This document shows, piece by piece, positions 33,184 to 44,669 of a DNA stretch of 64,000 nucleotides (its first letter is position 1; every line of letters begins with the position of its first letter). The stretch is from Mesodorylaimus sp. YZB2_4. Taxonomy: Eukaryota; Nematoda; Enoplea; Dorylaimida; Dorylaimidae. The DNA is taken from contig JASANH010000230.1 of NCBI GenBank assembly GCA_030248295.1, forward strand, positions 246,832 through 310,831. Direction: 5' to 3'. The notes below the pieces were generated by a model. It did no database searches and was not told where the DNA came from. It was given only the letters and a program-made list of their open reading frames with translations. A program made the translations under genes and the position numbers.

Positions 33184-33230
33184 TTTAGGCGTCTGCCTCT
33201 CACGCCCGCCTGGCCCGCCAGCCCTTTTCT
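33184..33230 (+). repeat. Fragment of the tRNA-derived repeat
   Basis: taggcgtctgcctctcacgc matches the tRNA-like sequences at 31013-31098 and 3765-3842 (both on the minus strand). Only the D-arm to anticodon-arm part is present. Confidence 0.45.
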
Positions 33231-33698
33231 GATTGGCTAGATTTTACGGGCATGTGCACGAAGACCTACGGGCAGCTTTCGGGCAGAAGTATATTTCCAC
33301 CTTAACACAGTGCCACCTGCTAGCGGTTTTTAGGGATGTCACTGGCAAGCTGGCAGGGCACGATAAGGGCGAGAGCATCAAGGCTCCTACATACTTCGTC
33401 TGGGGTCTGGGGCTGGGGCGCCCCAGCCTGGTGCGCCCCAACTGGGGTGCCCCAGAAGTCACTTTATACTTCCCCCGGGTCCTGGGTCTGGGGTGGCCCC
33501 GCCTGGGGTTTCGAGAAATCCGCCCCATCCCAGCCGCCAGGTCCTGGGGCGGGAGTTGTCTGCAACACGCGCGTAGTGAAATAGCAAATGATAGAGGCGA
33601 ATTGCCAGCCAACGTACGAGTAAAATGAGATCAAACTACATCTGTTGTGACTTGTTCGTCACTTCGTGTTCGCTTTAGATGAACTGGTTGTTGTGACA

Positions 33699-35609
33699 AT
33701 GGCTTTACCTAGAATGCTACTAGCAGCTGCTTCACTTTGGTTATTAAAGCGTCGAAGAAATCAGAAATGCCGTCAACAGCGTTCATACGTCCGTGCAGTG
33801 AATCTGAAACGACCTTTGAGTGGGGAGTTTGCGACGTTAGTTATGCCAATGAGAGAAAATCACCCCAACGATCATTTCAATTACTTCAGAATGACCCGTG
33901 ACCGATTCGATGCCCTGCTTGGGCGAGTCCAGTCAAAAATAGTACACGAACCCAAGCATCGTTTGCCAATTACTCCGATGGAGAGGCTAGCTGTTATCTT
34001 GAGGTATGTACTATTGAGTATGCTAGTTACACACCAGGTCCGCTGAAATGTTCTCTTTTCAAGGTACTTGGCTCATGGAGGTTCACTGAGCTCATTAGCT
34101 TATAGCTATAAAATGGGTTTGTCAACATTAACGAGCATCATTGAAGAAACGGCGGCCGTTATTTGGAATGAGCTCAAAGATGAATTTTTGTCACCACCAA
34201 CACGGATCGAATGGCAAAAGATTTCGCACGAGTTCTGGTCGAAATGGAACTTCCCACTGTGCGTTGGTGCAATAGACGGAAAGCACGTCCCTATCAAAGT
34301 ATGTCCTGGTCGTGGTACTGGAATAGTCAGCTTTTGATATGGGCCTGGCGCCCACACAGGACAGGGCCTGGGTATTGTCCACACAGTGCCGATCTACTGC
34401 GTTACTAGATCAGATTTTTGATTACCGGAAGTGCGTAGCGTACTCCAAGACCATCACCACAAATTTTCAAGGACCATTTCTTAATGAATTTAACAACCGA
34501 TATTTCATATAATTATTCACGAACCATAAATCCTAACATATTTTCCCCTGACACGTTACTAATCCCAGCTCCTATTCAAATTTCAAATTTTAAATTTTCC
34601 TTTTCAGAAACCACCTAACTCTGGATCGATGTTTTTTAATTACAAACAATTTACCTCGATCGTGTTACTTGCAGTGGTGGATGCAAATTACAGATTTGTA
34701 TTTGTGGATGTCGGTGGCTTTGGGCGGGAAGGCGACGCAGGATTATTTCATAAATCTTCTTTTGGCCAGCGGCTTCAATCAGCGACCCAGTCGTACGAGA
34801 ACGGCGGGCTAGACCTCCCATATGACAATACCATTCCTGGTACAACTTTAAGGATGCCTCACGTGTTCCTTGGCGATGAGGCTTTTCCTTTGCAACGTCA
34901 TCTCATGAAACCATTCCATTACCAAACAGCCACCGGTTCGCAAGCAGCTTTTAACTACAGGCTCTCACGGGCACGAAGAGTGGTGGAGAATGCATTCGGC
35001 ATTTTAGTAACTCGTTGGAGGGTGTTAGCGACAAGGCTGGATGTCGATGTATCGTTGGCGGACAAGATCGTCAAAGCGTGCGTCGCTTTGCATAATTATC
35101 TCAAGTCAACTGATGCAATCGATCATGAGGAGCCCCGATACATTTCACACAACTTCGTGGATTACGAAAACGAAGATGGCGATATCGTACTGGGTGAATG
35201 GAGATCTGAGGAGCATGCGTATTCTTTGCCACCTTGGGAGACTGATCGGCAACCATCCCGTGCTCATTATGGAATTCGGGATAAACTAAAACTGTTTTTT
35301 TCATCTGAGGATGGCAAGGCAAGGCAACTAAAAGGCAGAATCGATCTTACTGGTCTATGTTTCGTTTACTACAGTAAAGCATTTTTACTCACAGTCGATG
35401 CATTTCCAGCTGATCTAAAAACGCCAAGGCAGCGGCATACTTGGATTTTAAGACATCTGAGGCCGCAGAACCAGTCGGCGAACGTTTTTTTACTTGCTTT
35501 GACCGTGCCCCGCGTATATTCTCATATCGGTTCTTCAGCATGTCAACTAAAACAACAAAAAGTTTTGGTTTTGAGCTACGATAGTTACGTGTATTTTGAA
35601 CGTCTTTGA
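33699..35609 (+). CDS. PIF/Harbinger transposase (DDE_Tnp_4 type), three exons
   Basis: Exons 33699-34003, 34064-34298 and 34608-35609 (introns 60 and 309 bases, both GT-AG) give 513 residues. The start ATG has context gtgacaATGGCT. Domain order: an N-terminal helical part (FNYFRMTRDRFDALL), a helix-turn-helix-like region (RYLAHGGSLSSLAYSY), then the DDE catalytic core. The catalytic triad is visible: first Asp in GAIDGKHV, second Asp in VDVGGFGREGDAG, Glu in RRVVENAFGIL. It is a nuclear enzyme that excises and inserts the element, probably with the MADF partner. The final 73 codons run antisense to the MADF gene and look unlike the family, so the true C-terminus may be shorter or spliced near 35310. 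Confidence 0.9.
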
Positions 35610-35814
35610 TGACGAGTTCAATAGTATTTGCAACCAACGAAAATTTACCTGGCTTCCTTAAGCCCGAGACTTCATAAACTTCATCCGAGATCGATTCCCA
35701 TGCTGCCTTACGCATGCTATTATTTTTGTAATTGGTTTCTTTCGGGTCCCAAATTATCCGTCGGCTCTCCACTGCTTGCAGCATAGGAAATACCCAGATA
35801 TCGTCGTTAGCCAT
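35389..35814 (-). CDS. Harbinger MADF accessory DNA-binding protein
   Basis: 141-residue open frame starting at an ATG with context caggcATGGCT. The N-terminal half reads as a MADF domain (LQAVESRRIIWDP, TNYKNNSMRKAAWESISDEV, LKNRYENIRGARSK) with the conserved Trp residues. A short helical C-terminus ends at TGA 35389. In Harbinger elements such Myb/SANT or MADF proteins bind the ends and help nuclear import of transposase. It overlaps the 3' part of the transposase frame by about 220 bases on the opposite strand. Confidence 0.8.
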   Translation of the reverse strand: MANDDIWVFPMLQAVESRRIIWDPKETNYKNNSMRKAAWESISDEVYEVSGLRKPGKFSLVANTIELVIKDVQNTRNYRSSKPKLFVVLVDMLKNRYENIRGARSKQVKKRSPTGSAASDVLKSKYAAALAFLDQLEMHRL

Positions 35815-36554
35815 GCCTGAAAATTTAGATTGGATTGATTGGTTGGGCTCATTAGGTATTATGCTATAATGATAAAGGATTCAAGGGCCAGACATGTCAA
35901 ATGCGTCCAATAAGAGCATTTGATCTCGGCAATCATGGGTGAAGACCACTAATTTTTAACCCACAACAGAGCCGCAGATATATGCCCTTAACCCTGCTAA
36001 ACAAAAAAGTCACCGAGTTACCTTGAAACGAATAAAGCAAACCGAACAATTCTTCGCGATAACAAAACGTAACGATTCGAGGCTAATGGTGCAGTTTTAA
36101 CGAGATCTACAAAGTTGAGAAAAGTTCCTACAGTACGCCTAGTACATCATCAGTCGTCGGTCGCAGCGCGCCGAAAAGTGAGGTCCGAAAAACAGCTAAA
36201 ATCTATTATTCACCCTACTCGTGCGCGATTTTTAATAAAATATTTCAAATATACGATAAAAATAGGGCCAGGAACTGTTCAAAACAAAATTTTCATCAAA
36301 ATCTTCGATTTATTCAATCGAAAGGAACAACTGCCCCAGGACCTGGGGTAAATGCACTGTTTTCGAAAACTTGTGCATTTTCCCCAGACCGGGGTGCCCT
36401 AGACGTGTCGGCCCAGCTCGTCGACTTTTTGACAAATTGTCAATTTATACTTCCACTCCCGGGGACCCCAGCTGGGTTTTCCAGCCTGGGGTACAGTAAT
36501 CCAATCAGCCTGAACATCAACCTCAAACTGGAATGGTCTTTTCTGTGCGCCACA
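35815..36554. other. Non-coding right part of the Harbinger element
   Basis: 5' flank of the MADF gene and right subterminal region with ccccagg/cctgggg words (36330-36560). No further gene. Confidence 0.6.
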
Positions 36555-36827
36555 CCCCAGCCCCAGACCCCAGACGAAGTATGTAGGAGCCTTCAAGAGG
36601 CACTGTACAGTAGTTGCCTGCATAGCCCAGCCACACAGTCGGGCAATGACAAAGTTGCTCGATCAGAACTCGACAACAAATCAACAAAAATGGACAAAAT
36701 TTCGGGGAATGAGCCATGTTTGCCATGGCCAATAATCGCGCGAACTTTCATTTTAAAACGGTTCAGCCGTTCTCGAGATCCCAAATGCGCGTTTTGCTGT
36801 TCCAGAGATGACGACAGAAGACGACGA

Positions 36828-38930
36828 ATTATAGATAGATAGATAGATTTTATCATGGTCCCGAGCATCAATAATGAGCGCTAACGGGCATGAACATGTA
36901 AGCAAAATGCGAGATAAGACACAATGAAATTATTAAGCGAACGTCATCATGGAAAACCTCTTTATTAAAACATGAAAAATCAGCAGAAACGAGATCATTG
37001 GATAAATAATTCCATAACGTCATAGTCGATGATAGAAAGTGCTGACCATGCAATTTTTGTGACGCTGAGGCAAGCGTAAATGATGAGGCTCAGCTTCCCG
37101 ATTACAAGTGCGAAAATCCGTTTAGTGAGTAAAATTGACGTTCCTAAAATCGTGTACCCCATGGTAAAATTTGAAGAACTGAACCAGCTTGAGATATTTC
37201 TAACAGTCGAAAAGCGAAGCCCGATTACAACGTTGTTAAATGTCCGACGATTGGATCGACCAATCATTCAGGTAGAGACGAGCAGCGTATAATTGTGAGC
37301 GTTCCAAATGTTCAATATCTTTCTTCAATAGCGGATCGTAGACACAGGATCCATAATCGATTACAGACCGTATACAGGTTTGGTAGACAGTGCTTATTAC
37401 CTCACGGTCGATATTTCGGCCTAGTTTTCGTCGCAAAGTTTCAAGCATCGTACGGGCTATTCTTGAAATATCAGTAATGTGATCGGTGAACTGCATGTTT
37501 GGCGAAAATTTTATTCCGAGATATGTGAAACAGTCGTTATAATCAAGACATTGACAGTGAGTCTCATCACAACGAATTGCGACTGGTTCGATAAATAGGA
37601 GCTCAACAATCGTGATAATGTTGCTGGAAGGTTGTGATTAAATCCCAGATTCCGCAACGATAACGCTTGTGGCAGATGGTCAAAAGCCTTCTTAACGTCC
37701 AGAAGAACTAGAGACTTTTCCGAATTTTGGGTCATCCAAGCGGTCGTGAATGTACTGCGATGCCGTAATTAATGCCGATTTCGTTCCTCGCTTTTTAGAA
37801 AACCCATACTTATTCGAAGAAACATTGAGACATGGACGTAAAAGTCGTTCAATGTTACGTTCAAATAGTTTTGAAATAAAAGGCAGCAATGAGATAGGGC
37901 GATAAGCATCGGCCGACGATTTGTCACCACCAGTTTTCGCGATTGGTATGATCTTGGCGATTTTCCACATCGAAGGGAATTCGCCCGAATTTATAATTCT
38001 GTTGAAAAGAATCGATAAAGGCGAAGAAATCGATTTCGAAATTTTCTTCAGTATAGCCACGGTCAACCCGTCGTCACCTGGGGCACTTTTTCATTTTAAT
38101 TGATCAATTTTGAGTTCGATAAAAGCCGACGAAACAGAATAATCAGTGAAATTGTCTGGGTCGTTGGGTGGAGGACGACCCAGACAATAATTAGATGAAT
38201 TCAGAATTGCCACAAAGCGATTTTTCCACTCCTGCGCTTTTTCGAAAGGACCAATCAAATCAACGTTAAAGTCTTTCTGCAGTATCGGTATAGCTCGATC
38301 TTGTGAAGATAGGCGACGATAGTTGGCCCAGAACTCGCCAGACGTACGACAGTTGGCGAACGAATCGGCGATAAATTGCGACTTTGCTCTCAGAACCTCC
38401 TTCCAACAAGATTTTGAGAGACTTGTAAAACGAAATCGATCTTGGTCGGCTCCAGAGGACTTCCAATTTTTAAAAGCTTCGTTTTTGGCTTTAAAAAGTG
38501 ATAATAAGCCCCGGTTAATCTATGATTTCTGTTTGTCCACACGGGCAGATTTCCTCGGCACATGTATATTGATAATGTCCATAATTGCAGAAGTGAACGA
38601 CGCACATGACGCATCAACTGAATCGGCCGACGTGATCGGATGACAAAGGTCGCACTCAGATATCAACCGATTAATAAGAGCCCAATCCGAAAGTTTTATC
38701 AGCCAAATTTTTCGTTCGCCAGGTGGTTGTTTCGTTGTGAAACCAGTGATTTCCGTTGGGATCACGTTATGTGATCAGAAGTCGATATTGGCGGCAAGCC
38801 TGCGGTCGAAAAATGTCGATCAACATCGCAAACAATTGAGCGATCGAGCAAAGTTCGTTCGAAGTGGGTGGCCTCTGAACCCATCAGCTTACCACCGATC
38901 GAAGCCAAGAAATTAAAATATTCAATCTAA
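36828..38930 (-). mobile_element. Degenerate non-LTR retrotransposon with internal deletion
   Basis: On the minus strand from about 38900 downward: endonuclease end and linker (IPTEITGF, RKSARVDKQK, KEVLRAKSQF), then RT (SGEFPSMWKIAKIIPIAKTGG, YRPISLLPFISKLFE, LVLLDVKKAFDHLP). Next come the post-RT region (YGSCVYDPLLKKDIEHLERSQ) and a WNYL C-terminus. In-frame stops and frameshifts break it. At about 37570 the frame jumps from QFVVMR directly to a LDYNDCFTYLGI stretch, so the palm segment with the FADD/YADD motif is gone. The 3' end is marked by a TAGA microsatellite at 36832-36847. Clade assignment (CR1/Jockey/RTE-like) needs alignment. Confidence 0.88.
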
Positions 38931-41689
38931 GCTCGGTCTATATTTGGAATTGGGAATATTCAATATTAGAAATGCCAAGGATGCGAATTTTACAATACAG
39001 CATTTGGCACCAGGGGAGTAATATCTTCACTCATTGACGATAGACCCCAAAAGGTGCACACCCGTCCAACACTCCAAACATGTTGGTCTCAAAAATGTTT
39101 AGATAATGTACCTAGATTTAGCTGAGTGCTCTTGACTGACCAGGCCTCGAAGGTACGCAGTTAGCATTCGCACAAAGCAAAATGGTTTGAGAGCCTGGAG
39201 AGAGCTTGTTTCATGATCTCCCTGTGCACAGTGCAACAAAATGCAACTGTAAACTGGATCACATTGCAACAAAATCACGACGTTTTAGCATTGAGCCCCA
39301 GAGTTTAAAAAGTGCTACCAAACAAGTACAACATAAGCATGAAGAAACTGGTTTAGCAAAGCAGGGTAATGCATACCAGGATAAGATTATCCCGTCCCAC
39401 CGACACGAGGCAACGGAAATTCGATTGCTCTAGTGTTCTAAGCAGTGTCACTAAGGGCTTGCACGGACATACCGACTGAGGCTTATCCAGGTTTGTCCGC
39501 CCAACATATACACATGATTCCTTCATGTCCGAGTCATAACGATGGAGCTAACTTTCATGAGCAGTTCTGATAGCAATTTGTAATAAATTACGTATATTGG
39601 CTTCAAATCGCTGTCAGTATAATTTTCGCACCCAGCCCCGCATATCAATGTTCTTAGGCAATAGGACAGACGACAGAACTGATGAACTCACTACAAAAAC
39701 TATGACTCCAATTGTAAGCCTAACCCTTACCAGTGCGACTGACAAAAATGTTTTCCCGAGTTGTGTAACGTTAAAATAATGTCTTCTGGGATTCCTCCAA
39801 AGCGTTTACCATTTCAAGCGTGTGTTATATCCTTGCTCCTTGACCTATCTATTCAGCTTTAGATGGCCGCCAAATAAATTTTAAAGATGTTGAGAAAATC
39901 TGCATTAAAGGCTATTAAAACTCATTCTTGCAATGATTTAGCAAATCCTCTTTTACTTTTAAAGAGGAGCTACTAATATTCATCAGCATAAACTCCATGC
40001 ATCGGCTCGAAAGTGACAGGCATGCAATACTGTACATCCCTGCGTTCGGAAACTCGATGCACCCGATAGCTGCAAGAAAGTCCAGCGAAGATGCAGATTC
40101 CTCAAAATTCCTGCCTAAAGCAGGAGATGATGAAATTGAAAGCGCTGTCCTGAGTAATAGCATTTTGCATAACATAGTCCCTGAATATCCACTATGCAAG
40201 AAGTACAGAAGTGAGAATCTTCTAGGAGCCACCTTCCCCAAGCTGGTGACATAAATGAGGCTAGTTGTTATGGTCTACTTGTCAACCCTAAGACCGCGAG
40301 TACATGTGACCAGTCAGTAGCCAGGCAGGATCTTTCTTGATCACCTTTTGTCAGCCTGGACCGGCCTGCTACGAAGGCGCATCAAACCACATGTACTACC
40401 TCTCCTAGTTTCATTTCATGAATTTTTGGCTAATTGTAAAATAAAGCGATACCACCGCCACCTTTCTTTCTGTCTTGACGCAAAAAAGAATAACCTGGAA
40501 CAGAAAGTTCATCGTCGGAAATAGCTAGCTTCGTTTCTGCAACACTGGAAATGTCGAATTTTTCAGCTAGAATTTCCCGCTTGACAAATTCGCGTTTTCC
40601 TAAAATACTATTGACAGAAAATTCAAGTTTTCATCTGCTTCTTATAGAAGGATTAAACATACGAGTTTTTGACGGCAAATGGGAGAGAAACGCGGGTACG
40701 CGACCGCAGTGCATACATACTGTAGATGCATGGCATGATCCCTCTAACATGGCATGATCCCATGAACGAAGCACTTGTATCACGTCCACAGAAATAACTA
40801 CTAAAGCTACCGGAAGAAAAGTTTGATTTTTCTGAAAGCTCTCATAGCGCGAATCATTCTTTAATATTCGAGCTAATTGAATTTTTTATGCTCTGGGAAC
40901 TGCGTTTTAGCGCAAATATCACCAACAGGTGAAATATATTTCGCCTTTTGTTAGCCGTGTGGCGCGTAAGTGCTGTTTTGGTTAGCCGTAATTTCCTGTC
41001 TGTATTTTTGAATTTCTTTATTACTTCCTATTGGCTGGATTTCCAAGTTTGAAATATTTTTAAAAATGTAATTTTGAGCTACGATCTGTGTATTTTTACA
41101 TTCCCAATAGGTAATTATATTTCGCCGAATTAAACACGACTCAAAAATTCAAATGTTTTGATTGCGAAAGAAGGACCATCCGAAACATTTTATCGTCAGT
41201 TTATTTGCCAAAAAAATTGCAGAGGCTTATTTTTGAAACTGGTCCGTCAGTGTCATTTTTGTGGTTTCGTGCGTATTTTCTCGTCGGAGAGTCACTTGTT
41301 CTTATTGAAGAAATTTTGTAGACGAAGAAATATCATTCCGATCTACCTTCTCTTTTCAGGTCGGTCAGTGCCTATGCTCTTGCGCTGTGTGGCCAGGTTT
41401 TTGACCCTAGGCATTGTCTAACGGTGTGACAATTATGCATGGTAGTTATCGTCCAGGTCTGACTGATAATGTAGATTTCCCTGTCAATAAGAGTCTTGGG
41501 CGTGAGCCCATTTGTTGGTGATTATGACGAGGAGCAGGGAGCTACGGATTCTGGATCAAAGAGTTCAGTGCCCAAGGAAAGTCTGGGGCTAAATCACGAT
41601 CATCATGATTATTGACTTGTCTTGTTGGCTCGCAGTACACTAAAAACCATTGACTGCTTGTGTGGCACAGGCTAATCGTAAGCCAGGGA
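38931..41689. other. No gene seen
   Basis: About 2.7 kb without a supportable gene. At 39915-40254 both strands are open (85 codons plus, 108 codons minus), but neither shows motifs or splice signals. Scattered AT-rich sequence otherwise. Confidence 0.4.
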
Positions 41690-42430
41690 AGGAGAGCTGA
41701 TTGCTCCGTTCCCAATTGCGCTTTCCCCAATTGCGCTGTTTCAATGGCGCCGATCTTAATCGCATTATTTCCCGACCGCGCCATCACCCAGTTCCGCCGT
41801 TCTCACTTGCGCTGTGCCTCGGATGCGCCGTTTGCACTTGCGCTATTTCCATCAGCGCAATTTCGGCGGACCTACTTCAAACTGGATTGGCAAAGGATAA
41901 ACCTGATATCAGTGAGGCGAGGGCATCCTGGGCTGGACAAGCAATTTCTGGTTCGATGGCGGGTGGATTGTGCACGCTGTTGGTGCTCGATAGCTGAGAC
42001 TTCCCCTCGTTTGGCTTCCATCTCTCACTAGGAGCAACTCGACGGTACTGGATGTCCCCTATGGCCTGGCGTGCAAGGTCCGCGAGTTCAACTACAACTT
42101 GCCAGGTCGTAGACTGAACTCCTTCAGTGGGAATTGAACTAAGGACGAGTTCAGCCTCCGAAGCAATATGGAGGGGGCGAATGACGAACCATCACCTTCA
42201 TTGTTACACGTCAGATCCTATGTCCTATGTCCTTCTGGTTTCACTTGCATCAGGGGTTTATGTTTGACATTCTGCAAGTTTGTTCGAAGACAAGTTCCAA
42301 TAACTGCCTACTGTATGGTAAACCTGGGCGCAAATCGGGCACAGCGGATATGGGAATGGCGCAAATGGGACTCAGCGCAAATGGGAATGGCTCAACTGGA
42401 AGTGGCGCAACTGGGTCAATCCCAAGCAGA
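41690..42430. repeat. Inverted arrays of a TTGCGC-type short repeat
   Basis: 41697-41870 contains many degenerate copies of a 12 to 20 base word such as ttcccaattgcgct, catttgcgc-like and acttgcgct. 42335-42425 contains the same words inverted (gcgcaaatgggaatggc, gcgcaactgggtcaat). The two arrays face each other across about 460 bases, like long subterminal repeats of a small DNA element, but no precise ends were found. Confidence 0.45.
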
Positions 42431-43960
42431 AAGGCCCTTGGTATTGTTACTTGCATGCTTCTCAACGAAGGCGACGCTCTGCCGCGTGGCGTGTTGTTTG
42501 TATATTGTACGCTCAGAAACAACAGGAGTCCTTCTGCCCCCTGGCACAATAAAAACAGCGCAGTCTGAGCATTCGAATTTAAATAAAAAAGGAACTTTGC
42601 ACCAGCGAACCAGAAAAGTCTTTGCTGGTTCATTGTACTGGGCCCACCACCCTTTAAATCCTAAAAATCCTTAAAAGAACTCCTAAAATTGGACCCCATC
42701 CTTGAAATCTGTCGATATTTCACGGTAACTCCTTAAACATATTTTGTTTTCTGTAATTAATCTCCAAAAGTGCTGCTCGTATTGTCCACATAGTTTGAAT
42801 TCGCCCCTTTTCAGTAGGCATCCTCTAGGTGTCTGTGTGTTGTCCCGCTAAAGTATGACCATCTCTTTTTTGCATCGCTATCGATTAGTTGCTCCATTTT
42901 ATTTCTGGCTTCGATTTTTGTTGGTTGCATGATTCCTGTTTTCTGTGCGAGATAAGTCTAGAGAATCTACTGTATGTCTGGTAATGGAAAGTACATATTC
43001 TTGTTTGTTCCTAAGTGACTGGCAGAATCCTGCGAAGTGTCCGCTGTTCGCCAAGGGGATTCAGAAAGATGACTAATCGAAGTTTAAGGCCTACTCTTTG
43101 CTTTGCGACATTTTGGCTGCTAACGGCGTTAAAATGGTCGTTCTCACGCTGTTAGAGAGAAGCATTTGCTGCATGCTGCTCCGTCAGTTGGCCAGACCTC
43201 AATTGTAACACATTTCCACACTTTCCAGTCGAATCCGGCATTGACATAGCAGCAAATTTGCAGCCACCGCTGCGGCATTGTTTGACGTCGATGTTGATGC
43301 TCTAAGGATCTTGGATGATGGAAGATACATCGCTCTCCGAAAAAATGTTGTGGATATCGTAGGCTGATGGTCTTCACTGTTGTAGAACATGAATTGGGAA
43401 TTTAAGCCAATGCACAGCAATATGTCAACGAAGTCGAGAAAAAACCTGACAGCTTTTCGTATCAAGAAAAAACCTGACAACCCAGTTTCGGGGGCAAAAC
43501 AGGAGTTTTCCAACCCGTCGCCGCGCAGCCACTTTTGTGAACATCACAAACTCAATTTGTCTCTGTATCCATTTTTGTATGGCCACTTACAGTCGATTTT
43601 GTGCTGTGTAATTAAAAAATAGGTCAAGAAATCGACAATGCACAACATTCATGGTCGAAGATCGTTTGAAAGCGAATCTTTCAAAAGATGCTGTACTTGC
43701 AGGAACTTCTGGTTTTCTCTCACAGCAACACTGTTATCGATCAATGAGGCGCTTCTCGTTATAGAATTTTCGTGATCAGTCTAGGGATAAGTCATGATAA
43801 CTTTCTTTAGGACCAATCACTTTCTAAAGCACACTTTTTAGTCATCAAGGTTTTTTAAGTTTCTTCTCCCACTCCTACTTGTTGCCTCTTAATCGCAAAT
43901 ATCATGAATCAGGATACCTACTGTAGCGTGCCTATGTCAACATCTGTACTGTATGTCTGT
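42431..43960. other. No gene seen
   Basis: No supported exon. A (TA)n microsatellite lies at about 43959-43975, just before the tandem array. Confidence 0.4.
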
Positions 43961-44020
43961 ATATATATATATATGCTGAGCTCCAATGCCTTAGTGTCGG
44001 GATCGAGACATCTCGGCATG

Positions 44021-44667
44021 GTCTGAACATCAGATTTCTATGCACTGAATTATACACGCGATTACTTTACAGTCGTCAAAATTTTGTACCGTCCCGATTA
44101 AACGTTTGCAAACCCAGCCTGGTCTGAACATTAGATTTCTATCTACTGTAAATTATACAGGCGATTATTTTACAGTCGTCAAAATTTTGTACCGTCCCTA
44201 TTGAAAGTTTGGAAACCCAGCCAGGTCTAAACATCGGATTTCTATGCACTGTAAATTATACAGGCGATTACTTTACAGTCGTCAAAATTTGGTACCGTCC
44301 CTATTAAACGTTTGCAAACCCAGCCTGGTGTGAACATCAGATTTCTATGCACTGTGAATTATACAGGCGATTATTTTACAGTCGTCAAAATTTTGTACCG
44401 TCCCTATTGCACGTTTGCGATCCCAGCCTGGTCTGAACATCAGATTCCTATTCACTGTAAATTATACAGGCGATTATTTTACAGTCGTTAAAATTTTGTA
44501 CCGTCCTCATTAAACGTTTGCAAACCCAGCCTGGTCTGAACATCAGATTTTTATGCACTGTGAATTATACAGGCGATTATTTTACAGTCGTCAAAATTTT
44601 GTACCGTCCTTACTGAACGTTTGCGAGCCCAGCCTGGTCTGAACATCAGATTTCCATGCACTGTGAA
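44021..44667 (+). repeat. 103-base tandem array, six full copies plus a partial one
   Basis: Monomers begin with g-t-c/g-t-g/a-aacat at 44021, 44122, 44225, 44328, 44431, 44534 and 44637, so the period is 103 bases (101 for the first). Each contains gcactgtaaattatacaggc, ttttacagtcgtcaaaattt and taccgtcc. Copies differ by a few substitutions each. The array stops inside the seventh monomer, where gypsy-like coding sequence (minus strand) begins. Confidence 0.95.
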
Positions 44668-44669
44668 TT

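Larger units (their letters stand above)
31103..33185. mobile_element. Transposon-like unit carrying a MADF gene, 17-base inverted ends
   Basis: aagcgtgatttatactc at 31103-31119 is exactly inverted at 33169-33185. The adjacent internal regions on both sides are rich in acccgtaa / acgggtacg words, as in subterminal repeats. Just outside both ends lie inverted copies of gcgtctgcctctcacgcc from the tRNA-like sequence. No transposase is present, only a MADF/BESS-like gene, so the unit would be a non-autonomous or deleted Harbinger-like element, or a host gene captured between repeats. No target duplication was found. Confidence 0.5.
33381..36592. mobile_element. Complete PIF/Harbinger DNA transposon
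   Basis: Terminal inverted repeats of 38 bases are perfect (33381-33418 and 36555-36592; outer 20 bases aggctcctacatacttcgtc). A 3-base direct repeat TCA flanks the element (33378-33380 and 36593-36595), matching the 3-base target duplication of this superfamily although the usual TWA is not kept. Subterminal regions are rich in ccccag/ctgggg words on both sides. Inside are the plus-strand transposase and a minus-strand MADF gene, the typical two-gene Harbinger content. Perfect ends and open genes suggest recent activity. Confidence 0.92.

Noticed and set aside
33233..33628. Open frames of 82-131 codons at the left end of the Harbinger element
   Set aside because: They lie over the GC-rich inverted repeat and subterminal region and have mirrored low-complexity translations on both strands.
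39915..40254. Both strands open for 85-108 codons
   Set aside because: No motifs, no splice context and no second copy; coding assignment to either strand would be a guess.
44021..44667. CRISPR-like array
   Set aside because: Units are contiguous 103-base tandem monomers without unique spacers, in a eukaryotic genome.
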